Of a stretch of 32,012 nucleotides of DNA, positions 26,149-32,012 are shown in pieces. Both the position numbers and the translations under genes were made by a program. The stretch is taken from NCBI GenBank assembly GCA_028875125.1, contig JAPPGC010000071.1, forward strand, positions 1 to 32,012. Reading direction: 5' to 3'. The notes under the pieces were generated by a model. It made no database searches. It was not told the origin of the DNA and worked only from the letters and a program-made list of their open reading frames with translations. Within the stretch, counting starts at the first letter, position 1. Each line of letters starts with the position of its first letter. This DNA comes from Bacteroidota bacterium. Its GTDB lineage: Bacteria; Bacteroidota; Rhodothermia; Rhodothermales; Bin80.

Positions 26149-27060
26149 TTACTCCTGCTTAAGAGCTTCTATTCTCGGGGTCAACCACTTGTTCAGATCT
26201 GAGCCAAGTTTAGGTGGAACTTGGCTGCCGACTCTGTCAAGAGGAGCAATAAGCCTTAGACGGTCAAGTAGGATACCATCTACGCGATTAGCAATGCGCC
26301 GAAACTCCCTCTTTGTTGACAGGACGTAAGGGATTGCTAACCCGCGAGTAGGAGTGAATAGAAACTTGATGAGGTCCCCCCAATACTCAAGATCCGGAGT
26401 CTTGATCTTGGATTTCCAATTCCGACCGGAAGCGCATTGAAAAAAATATAGGGGGTGCCCTCCTCGGCCATCCGAAAATGGTTTATCAACTACTAAGTCC
26501 AAGCCGCCATCTTTGCCATCCTCCTCGATCCATTCTTCAATATCACTTGCAACGGGTTCCTCGATGTGTGACGACACCTCTTCAACCAGTTCTCGCACAT
26601 TGCTGGAATTTGTTGAGGGCTAGCCGGTTTTATGCGTCCGCCAACCTCTCGCAGCCATAGAACATTCGGTGAGTCTCTCAAACAACTCCCCCTGCTCCTT
26701 AGAGGAAGTGTCCCTACAGGAGCACCAATCCCTGAGAGCCAGTGTAAGACAAAACGAGTAGGCAGGAAATTCCTTCCAATGGCCTTCTGGGGTTACTCCG
26801 TCTGAATCTATGCGCAGCGCGCGGATTCCGCCATGCCTCACCCGATACTTGATGTCACTCCATAGGTTAGTAATGAAATGCCAGGCAAAGTCGTCGTTTC
26901 TGTAGACTTGCTCCTCAATGAGCCTGTCAACAACATCGCTCTTGGAAATACGCGTTTGAGTAAGAAGTACAGAACCTTCGATCCAGTCAGCCACAACATC
27001 AACACGGCAATTGTGTTGCTTCACGGAAGGCCGAAGCCCCTTTGAAGGAATGCGGAGCAT
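26149..27060 (-). pseudogene. Restriction-nuclease-like gene split by an in-frame TAG
   Basis: A 304-codon frame reads through with one interruption, TAG at 26620-26622 (codon 147). Before it the product ends ...LFERLTECSMAARGWRTHKTG; after it the same frame continues PSTNSSNVRELVEEV... to the natural stop. Both halves look protein-like, and the second holds a nuclease-like core (DGGLDLVV with D at codon 188, then YFFQCASGRNWKSK). The residues suggest a PD-(D/E)XK-type core, though the classical (E/Q)xK lysine is not clear. The ATG at 27060 shares its A with the TGA of the ParB-domain gene (TGATG), so the frame was built to be co-translated. A GTG at 26598 could restart the second part. Likely the restriction partner of the Dcm gene, inactivated while the methylase survived. 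Confidence 0.75.
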
Positions 27061-28160
27061 CAAGCAGAGCCGTTAATAATCTTGTCTTTTAGGTCCGGAA
27101 ACAACTCGATCAATCGAATCGCTCCTTGCCCAAAGCGATCTACGGCTTCGCGTAACTTGCGAGAATTCTTGTACAGGTGAGCTACACGCAAAGCATCCTC
27201 AACTTCAATGGCCGCTTGGTCGACATGACCCACAACGTCAATCTCCTCGGTTCCGGCTAAACGCTCGGCGACTTCAAAAAGGGGCTTGGGGACTCGCTCA
27301 AGATATTCCACGGCTTTCTCGTTGTTGAGGATCCTCCCAAACGTATCCGTTTGTCGCGAGTCCCCGAACAATGGGTCGTGCTCTCCCGCGCCAAAAAGCC
27401 AGCGCGCATAATATCCCAGCTTACTGGAATGCGACAATGGGACCGGCCGAAGCTGTTCGCTAGGTTGTACAGTTAGATCAATCCCGAGATATTTCTGTGT
27501 GCCGGTAGATCGAATAGACAAATACATGACACTGAAGCGTTCCTCCACGTCTTTCAGGGATACTTCCTCTACTTCCTCTTCGATCTGGCGCAGTAAGCGA
27601 CAGGCAATATAATGTCGGCGAACCGTCGGTGTCTTGCTTCCGATACGGCGCATGACTTCTTCGTAAGAAAGCCCCTCTTCTTCAATCAGGTGTGTAATAT
27701 AGGAGGCCTTCTCTGCGGGAGCCCATTGCTTGATTCCAGTCACATGACGGAATCCCAGATATGATTGAACTTCCCTGCGATTATTCACCTTTATGCACGG
27801 AACGGATAGCAATTTTCCAATCTTCTCCGGTGTAGCCGATACCGCAATCTCTTTCCACTTGGGGGAGTATGGCTCTCCGTCTTTCGCTTGGTGGAGTAAC
27901 TGTAATGCCGCCAGACGCCGGTTACCTTCCAACACAGTGAACGGGCCATCCTTGTCGTCAAGGACTACAAGAGCTTCCTGGGGCCAGAAACCGTTTTCAA
28001 TGAATGAAATAGCCAACTCATCAAGAGTCCAACTACTCATCTTGGCCAGGATTTCTTTCTGGCCCGGATTCGTACTGATAAAATGCCGCCCGAGTCTGGG
28101 ATTATTCGCATCAAGTCGAAGACACGAGACTTTGATCGGTTCGATGCGGTTGGTGGGCAT
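27060..28160 (-). CDS. ParB/Srx N-terminal domain protein of the Dcm operon
   Basis: 366 aa from the ATG at 28160 (an ATG at 28211 adds 17 unsupported residues). A ParB/sulfiredoxin-like nucleotide-binding domain lies at ~1-110, with FIENGFWPQEALVVLDD (53-69) and the signature EGNRRLAAL (78-86). A helix-turn-helix-like stretch follows (GLSYEEVMRRIGSKTPTVRRHY, ~180-200), then a C-terminal helical region. ParB-type domains bind or hydrolyse CTP, or act as nuclease-associated DNA-binding modules in defence systems. There is no parA and no replicon, so this is not a segregation system. It is first in a run with the nuclease-like gene and the Dcm gene, joined to the former by TGATG. Confidence 0.85.
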   Translation of the reverse strand: MPTNRIEPIKVSCLRLDANNPRLGRHFISTNPGQKEILAKMSSWTLDELAISFIENGFWPQEALVVLDDKDGPFTVLEGNRRLAALQLLHQAKDGEPYSPKWKEIAVSATPEKIGKLLSVPCIKVNNRREVQSYLGFRHVTGIKQWAPAEKASYITHLIEEEGLSYEEVMRRIGSKTPTVRRHYIACRLLRQIEEEVEEVSLKDVEERFSVMYLSIRSTGTQKYLGIDLTVQPSEQLRPVPLSHSSKLGYYARWLFGAGEHDPLFGDSRQTDTFGRILNNEKAVEYLERVPKPLFEVAERLAGTEEIDVVGHVDQAAIEVEDALRVAHLYKNSRKLREAVDRFGQGAIRLIELFPDLKDKIINGSA

Positions 28161-28315
28161 TATCGTCTGGTGAAGTGATAGAGCAGGTAAACCAAACAAT
28201 CTAGGGTGCACGCAAACTGCACCCGGTTTGCCTAAATATAACGTCAGAGCATTGAACTATAACAGCACGGGAGGGCAAAAGGCTGTAATCATGCCTGGCG
28301 CCGCGTATGAGCGGG

Positions 28316-28579
28316 TTACCGCATCTGGGACCACTTGCTCTCTATCGCACTGACTACGCCTTCAAAGAAACGCCCTGCACTCAGACGTCCCCGCAGCAAC
28401 GCGAAATTCTCATCCGACACCGCCGGTAAATCTTCGCGCGTGCATTGCCGGACAATCTCGCCCTCGTATTCAGACAACTTAAAAATGGACAGACACTGCA
28501 CATCTGGCACATGGTGCTGGTTGTGGTCGTAGGACAGGTCCCTGTACAGATTTATCGTGGCGTCGGTGATCTTCTCCAT
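28316..28579 (-). CDS. Small hypothetical protein, 87 aa
   Basis: Starts at an ATG 45 bp after the stop of the AlbA_2-like gene and ends ~155 bp before the ParB-domain gene. Soluble, acidic, two cysteines, helical C-terminus (LLRGRLSAGRFFEGVVSAIESKW). No family recognised. It is in the same frame as the upstream gene, but the intervening 15 codons (SWLLPPSACASSG...) do not look like protein, so I treat it as separate. It could be a small partner of the AlbA_2 gene. Confidence 0.45.
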   Translation of the reverse strand: MEKITDATINLYRDLSYDHNQHHVPDVQCLSIFKLSEYEGEIVRQCTREDLPAVSDENFALLRGRLSAGRFFEGVVSAIESKWSQMR

Positions 28580-28624
28580 ACGCAGCCCGGACGATGCACA
28601 GGCGCTGGGGGGTAAGAGCCAGCT

Positions 28625-29950
28625 TTATCTATGCTCTGACGTAACCTCGAATTCGCCGAGGACGTCGTCCGGGTAGCCCTTCCCCCCGGCGTTACACAGG
28701 TCGCGCTCAAATGTGGACAATATTGCTCCGGCCTCCGAAACCTCAGATAGCGCGTATTTTGGCATTGTAGTCAGCCCCCTCTCGAGCTTTCCCGCAACAT
28801 CCTCAATACGCCAGGGATCGGGGGCGTTTTGGGGGCTACCCCTCACCACAAGGACCTTCTCGCTCTTGACGTGCACGGCTATCTGCACGGCATACTCTAC
28901 TTGCCCAACACCAGCACAACGACGCAGCGCGTCGGCCCAGTAGATTGCGTACGCAAGCGCCCAGACAGCGGGATCCGCACAAATCGGCCTTGTCTTCGCA
29001 TCCGTAATTACTGACACCAAGCCGAACTCCACAAGGCCATCGCAGTGGAGTTCGATGTAGTCGTACAGATCCATATTGATGGGGGGCAGGTGCTCGTATC
29101 GCGAGCGAGTTCGTGCTGCGCGAAGCTTAGGTGTCCACCCCAGATCACGAATCCTCTGAGGAAGGTCGCTTGTTCCATCAACGGGCTGCACGTCCCTGCC
29201 TGGAATTTGGCGCTTGACCGTAAACGTAGGGGGGACTATCTCTTTAACGAGACGATTCTGCGACTGAAATATCCTTTGGAGACGGAGGTCGTCTCCAACA
29301 GGCACGGCCGTAATACGTATTCCATAAGTACGCTCCGGTGCACTGATTCGCTCGAATTCATGCTCGAACCTTTTCTCGCGCTCTTGCAGCTTCTTATCTA
29401 GCCGTTCGAGCCCCCGTGCCACATTCAGCGTCATGTCTTGTATCTCTCGCATTGTCATTTCCTCGCTTCGGTCCCATCGGCGGATGGGACATATTTTCGT
29501 TCCCAGGATGCGATGTGGCGCTAACCGTGACCTGCCAGGGACCCTGAATACGACGACCCCAGTCTCCTCGCTGCCCTTTTGCACTGCGAAAATCTCGCAC
29601 GCCGGCAGTTCACTAGCTCTTCCTAGTCACGGAGAGCCCCCTACTATACCAGGAATTGGACAGATCTTCTTGGCCACGGCAGGCTTTGCTTTTCCATCCT
29701 CCTCAATGCCGAGGACGAGTAAACCACCGTATGCGTTGGCAAAAGCGACCACCTCCTTGAGAATCTTGTTTTTGGCGTGGCTGCCGATCCTCTTCTGACC
29801 AGACATCCATGGATCTTGCTTGCCCGTCCCTTTCGCAGGCAGTTCCTTCTTGAATTCCATCTGCTCCCCCTCGGGGACGCCCGAAGCCACCAGCGACTCA
29901 ATATCAGCGTGGGTGATATCCCTGATGGGCTTAGATAATATGTCGGTCAT
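28625..29950 (-). pseudogene. AlbA_2 (Schlafen-type) putative DNA-binding gene split by an in-frame TGA
   Basis: 441-codon frame from the ATG at 29950 (MTDILSKPIRDI), interrupted by TGA at 29627-29629 after codon 107. The first part is an AlbA_2 domain: EGEQMEFKKELP and KNKILKEVVAFANAYGGLLVLGI, as in Schlafen-like divergent AAA proteins. After the stop the same frame continues LGRASELPACEIFAV, then GVVVFRVPGRSRLAPHRI and CPIRRWDRSEEMTMREIQDM, which are also family-like, and ends EFEVTSEHR. A GTG at 29584 could restart translation. The residues around the stop (GIVGGSP / LGRASE) do not match the usual PIPRC...ELA stretch, so this part may also have lost sequence. Such genes are frequent in defence islands. 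Confidence 0.7.
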
Positions 29951-30163
29951 TTCTCGAAAGTCTACTCCGTTGTAGGAAGTGTTGGCGCCCCTTGTATATT
30001 GCAGGGGGCATTGTACGATTGTTATGCCCACGTGATCATACGATTGATATGCTTAGCAGCTTCCGATCGGACATATCTTTGATATATTTTTGTCGCCTCT
30101 CCCTAGGTAAGTAGCCCAAACGGAGGGCGGGACACCTCGCCTCCATGCCGAGGATTCTGTTTG

Positions 30164-30248
30164 CGGAGAGAGTAGGATTCGAACCTACGGAACCTTTCGG
30201 CCCGCTTCCTTAGCAGGGAAGCGCAATCAACCACTCTGCCATCTCTCC
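30164..30248 (-). tRNA. tRNA-Ser (GCT)
   Basis: Complete class II tRNA, 85 nt. Acceptor GGAGAGA/TCTCTCC pairs throughout, discriminator G. Anticodon stem CTTCC/GGAAG with loop CTGCTAA gives anticodon GCT. A long variable arm and T-arm GTAGG/CCTAC with TTCGAAT are present. No CCA encoded. Last gene of the array. Confidence 0.95.
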
Positions 30249-30254
30249 ATCTTG

Positions 30255-30336
30255 TGCCGAGAGCGGGAGTCGAACCCGCAAGCCCAATGGCGTCGGGGCT
30301 TAAACCCGATGTGTTTTCCAGTTTCACCATCCCGGC
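30255..30336 (-). tRNA. tRNA-Leu (TAA)
   Basis: Class II tRNA. Acceptor GCCGGGA/TCTCGGC (one G-T), discriminator A. Anticodon stem TCGGG/CCCGA, loop TTTAAGC, anticodon TAA. Good T-arm GCGGG/CCCGC. Only 6 bp separate it from tRNA-Ser(GCT). Confidence 0.95.
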
Positions 30337-30342
30337 TAGTCG

Positions 30343-30424
30343 TGCCACAGGAGGGAGTCGAACCCCCACGGCCTAAGCCACTGGTTCCTAAGACCAGTGT
30401 GTCTACTAGTTTCACCACTTTGGC
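30343..30424 (-). tRNA. tRNA-Leu (TAG), one acceptor mismatch
   Basis: Class II tRNA. Anticodon stem CTGGT/ACCAG, loop CTTAGGA, anticodon TAG, which reads CUN leucine codons (it is not a stop suppressor). Acceptor GCCAAAG/CTGTGGC has an A5-G68 mismatch, unusual for a chromosomal tRNA. T-arm GGGGG/CCCTC with one G-T. Confidence 0.88.
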
Positions 30425-30429
30425 ATTTG

Positions 30430-30502
30430 AGCGGAAGGCGAGGATCGAACTCGCAACATTCAGATTGGAAGGCTGACACTCTACCAATTGAGTTACTCCC
30501 GC
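30430..30502 (-). tRNA. tRNA-Gly (TCC)
   Basis: 73 nt. Acceptor GCGGGAG/CTTCCGC pairs with one G-T. Anticodon loop CTTCCAA gives TCC; the stem TCAGC/TCTGA has one C-T mismatch next to the loop. T-arm GCGAG/CTCGC. Discriminator T. Confidence 0.9.
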
Positions 30503-30587
30503 TGGTGGATTGGGGCGCATTTGAACCTCCAAAGGACTAAGCCAGGACATTTGCAGTCTGCCCCGTTGACCACTTGGGTACCTACCC
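30503..30587 (-). tRNA. Degenerate Tyr-like tRNA with GCA anticodon, CCA encoded
   Basis: The body matches class II tRNA-Tyr: acceptor GGGTAGG/CCAATCC (one mismatch, one G-T), D-arm CCC...GGG and a long variable arm. The anticodon loop is CTGCAAA, so the anticodon is GCA (Cys codons) where Tyr would have CTGTAAA. The anticodon stem has two mismatches, as does the T-stem (GGAGG/GCGCC). The 3' CCA is encoded (positions 30503-30505). It abuts tRNA-Gly. Functional status uncertain: a decayed Tyr tRNA, or a mutated one with a changed reading. Confidence 0.7.
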
Positions 30588-30640
30588 TAAAAACGCAGAG
30601 AATAGACTGGTACTCACGACATCCTGCCTCCCTGCGTAAG

Positions 30641-30713
30641 CGCTAGCGGTAGGAGTCGAACCTACATCCTCCGGTTTTGGAGACCAGTGCCCTGCCATTT
30701 GGGCCTCACTAGC
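30641..30713 (-). tRNA. tRNA-Trp (CCA)
   Basis: 73 nt. Acceptor GCTAGTG/CGCTAGC, discriminator G. D-stem GCCC/GGGC. Anticodon stem CTGGT/ACCGG, loop CTCCAAA, anticodon CCA. T-arm GTAGG/CCTAC. All arms fold normally. Confidence 0.93.
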
Positions 30714-30720
30714 AAAATTT

Positions 30721-30794
30721 GATAGCACCTTCGTCAATAGGGTGTCGAACCCTAAGCCCCTAGCAGACCGCCCCTGCTTGACGAAAGCACTATC
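30721..30794 (-). ncRNA. 74-nt tRNA-like element: 17-bp stem closing two hairpins, one a T-arm mimic
   Basis: The ends, 30721-30737 and 30778-30794, pair over 17 bp without a break (G-T pairs allowed; eight inner pairs TTCGTCAA/TTGACGAA are perfect). Inside are a hairpin AGCAG/CTGCT with a 7-nt loop and, next to the stem, a T-arm-like hairpin TAGGG-TTCGACA-CCCTA. There is no D-arm, and the acceptor is far longer than the canonical 7 bp. The size and position in a tRNA run suggest a tRNA-derived RNA; other readings are an inverted-repeat structure or recombination site. Confidence 0.5.
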
Positions 30795-30832
30795 GCGAGG
30801 ATGCTATCCCCCGCATCGGTGCACCACCAGCG

Positions 30833-30904
30833 TCGGAATGGATGGAATCGAACCACCGCTGCCAGGGCTTCAACCAAGTGCTCTACCAATTGAGCTACAT
30901 CCCG
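30833..30904 (-). tRNA. tRNA with GAA anticodon (Phe codons) and C1-G72, Pro-like ends
   Basis: 72 nt. Acceptor CGGGATG/CATTCCG begins with C1-G72 and has discriminator A, as tRNA-Pro does. The anticodon loop is TTGAAGC, giving GAA (Phe). The anticodon stem CTTGG/CCTGG contains one T-T mismatch. D-arm GCTC/GAGC and T-arm GGTGG/CCATC are sound. Amino-acid identity is ambiguous; the anticodon argues for Phe, the acceptor for Pro. Confidence 0.8.
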
Positions 30905-30914
30905 ATAATATGTG

Positions 30915-30987
30915 TGGAATTGGTGAGACTCGAACTCACGACATCTAGCTTGCAAAGCCAGTGCTCTACCAACTGAGCGACAACCCC
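30915..30987 (-). tRNA. tRNA-Ala (TGC)
   Basis: 73 nt. Acceptor GGGGTTG/CAATTCC shows the G3-U70 wobble that marks alanine identity. Anticodon stem CTGGC/GCTAG, loop TTTGCAA, anticodon TGC. T-arm GTGAG/CTCAC. Discriminator A. Confidence 0.95.
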
Positions 30988-31114
30988 AAATTGCAGGAAA
31001 CTTAAACGGGCTTTCCTGCTATGCCCGGTGTCGTGATGCCCCAAGCTTCGCAAGCCTCTACCTGTCCAGGCAGCATGAATACCGGCAGACACCCAGCCAG
31101 TAATGCAAGCATCG
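30988..31114. other. 127-bp gap in the tRNA array with competing hairpins
   Basis: No tRNA fits here. GCAGGAAA (30993-31000) can pair with TTTCCTGC (31012-31019). Alternatively CGGGC (31007-31011) can pair with GCCCG (31023-31027); the two stems exclude each other. No T-run follows either. It may be a processing site or the remnant of a lost tRNA. Confidence 0.35.
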
Positions 31115-31199
31115 CGGAGGGAGAGGGATTCGAACCCTCGGTACCTTGCGGCACGCTGGTTTTCAAGACCAGTGCATTCAACCACTCTGCCACCCCTCC
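31115..31199 (-). tRNA. tRNA-Ser (TGA)
   Basis: Class II, 85 nt. Acceptor GGAGGGG/TCCCTCC, discriminator G. Anticodon stem CTGGT/ACCAG, loop CTTGAAA, anticodon TGA, which reads UCA-type serine codons. Long variable arm; T-arm GAGGG/CCCTC. First gene of the array in transcription order. Confidence 0.95.
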
Positions 31200-31293
31200 G
31201 CGAGACAATACACACTGCATCTGCGCGGGACGTAGTAAGCATCTGCCAAAACGGGTGGTTTCTGGATCAAAGCGACAGCAACACTCTATAGAT

Positions 31294-32012
31294 CTAACGT
31301 CCCCTTAGCTTCTCGAGTACGTCATTGCCGCTATCGGAAAGTGTTTTAGCCCTTTCAGTTAGGCTGTCTTCCGGGAGTAAAAACCTTGGTGCCAACTCGG
31401 TTATGCGAATTAGTATTTCGGTGACCAGGAAGTCGAACTCGAGCTCCTTAATGTCTTGGAAGAATGTGCCTTCACCCCAGGCAGTAAACGGAATATGGCG
31501 CCTGGGAGTGTCTGGATGTAAGACCGCCAACCGAGACATCACCGAATAATTGCCATGCACTTCGGGGTTGCATAAATGGTATAGTTTGGCGTATTTCTTG
31601 TCCGCCTCCTCAATAATGGATTGAGGGCTCGTTCTCTTCTTTGAACCTGGGTTAACCCAAGCAAGGGGTTGGGGGAATGACTTAAATCGTTCTTTCAGCT
31701 CTTTAATGAGTTTGCGGTTAAGCATGAATAACTCTACTTCTTCTCCTTGTTGGGTTGAATTGGAGCGTTCTTTTGATACCTCTCTAATGTATGGGATGTT
31801 GTGCCTTTGTCTTAGGCTGACTTCCCGGGTCCGCACGTCGTAAGTATCCGCCAGATTGCTGATCGCAATGTAGTCGTGGCAGATAGTCTGGCGACTTTCC
31901 ATGCTTATTGAGATGAAATGGCACTTGGCGTATGCCTCTATGACTGACCGGAGCAGACCAACTCCTGACTTCGACAGTTTGCAACTCTCTGAAGGCCAAA
32001 AAGGCCCTGTTT
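31294..32012 (-). CDS. DUF5677-like protein, 5' end beyond the window
   Basis: The frame stays open from the stop at 31294 to the window edge, giving at least 238 residues. An internal ATG at 31902 is not the real start, because the 36 codons before it are protein-like (SKSGVGLLRSVIEAYAKCHF). Helical throughout; LLRSVIEAYAKCHFI and KKYAKLYHLCNPEVHGNY recall DUF5677, a family of unknown function often met near defence genes. No signal peptide or membrane helix visible. Family call is tentative. Confidence 0.6.
   Translation of the reverse strand, partial: TGPFWPSESCKLSKSGVGLLRSVIEAYAKCHFISISMESRQTICHDYIAISNLADTYDVRTREVSLRQRHNIPYIREVSKERSNSTQQGEEVELFMLNRKLIKELKERFKSFPQPLAWVNPGSKKRTSPQSIIEEADKKYAKLYHLCNPEVHGNYSVMSRLAVLHPDTPRRHIPFTAWGEGTFFQDIKELEFDFLVTEILIRITELAPRFLLPEDSLTERAKTLSDSGNDVLEKLRGR

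Noticed and set aside
27060-28160. Chromosome or plasmid partition ParB
   Set aside because: No parA or parS-like repeats are nearby, and the gene is fused by overlap to restriction-type genes.
30343-30424. tRNA-Leu with TAG anticodon as a stop suppressor
   Set aside because: Anticodon TAG pairs with CUA leucine codons; an amber suppressor would need CTA.
30103-31308. Several open frames across the tRNA array on both strands
   Set aside because: They translate tRNA sequence (repeated GGSTPS/FESLSL and DSNPR/ERELNP-type stretches from T-arms), so they are artefacts.
1-32012. CRISPR arrays, rRNA genes, integrases
   Set aside because: No regularly spaced repeats, no rRNA-like stretch and no recombinase motifs were seen in the window.

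Overview
The window looks like chromosomal DNA of a Bacteroidota/Rhodothermota-type bacterium. The clues are a C-terminal Por/T9SS sorting domain of the NYPNPFNPST...YDLTGR...SGTYVYRL type, a YbeY with the Bacteroidota-like form of its metal motif, weak or absent Shine-Dalgarno sequences, and a DUF2723 membrane protein. The genus cannot be named from sequence alone.

Region 1 (1-10370) is mostly housekeeping. It holds a secreted seven-repeat WD40 protein with a T9SS tail, a signal-peptide outer-membrane beta-barrel candidate, an LptF/LptG-family permease, a large DUF2723 (TMEM260-like) membrane protein, a small unknown protein, ybeY, and a tandem DoxX-like membrane protein. About 800 bp between 2690 and 3489 has no convincing gene.

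Region 2 (10539-20655) is one tightly packed ten-gene operon and the strongest candidate for an under-described system. It begins with a CydA-like (cytochrome bd superfamily) membrane protein with no CydB beside it. Next come a diheme c cytochrome, a membrane-anchored monoheme c cytochrome, and a diheme c protein fused to an ethylbenzene-dehydrogenase/DMSO-reductase-gamma-like heme-b domain. A maturation-like block follows: a radical SAM/SPASM enzyme, a ferredoxin lacking one cluster cysteine, a small unknown protein, a double-UspA protein, an Mrp/NBP35-type Fe-S carrier ATPase, and a zinc-ribbon protein. Three of these proteins carry five copies in total of a domain resembling the PCP_red domain (the C-terminal domain of the BchB/ChlB subunit of dark-operative protochlorophyllide reductase). 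My inference is a c-type-cytochrome-fed bd-like oxidoreductase encoded with its own tetrapyrrole/Fe-S assembly factors.

Region 3 (about 20830-29950) is a defence-type island. It has two small coupled unknown ORFs, a large single-chain type IIG restriction-modification enzyme, and, tail-to-tail and overlapping it, an operon of a ParB-domain protein, a nuclease-like gene and a C5-cytosine methyltransferase. An AlbA_2/Schlafen-like gene lies beyond. The nuclease-like gene and the AlbA_2 gene are each split by a single in-frame stop (TAG and TGA respectively), so parts of the island are decaying or recoded.

Region 4 (30164-31199) is a dense minus-strand tRNA array: Ser-GCT, Leu-TAA, Leu-TAG, Gly-TCC, a degenerate Tyr-like tRNA with a GCA anticodon, Trp-CCA, a 74-nt tRNA-like element with a 17-bp stem, a C1-G72 tRNA with a GAA anticodon, Ala-TGC and Ser-TGA. 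Several have stem mismatches, which fits a mobile-element tRNA array better than a normal chromosomal cluster. The window ends inside a DUF5677-like gene.
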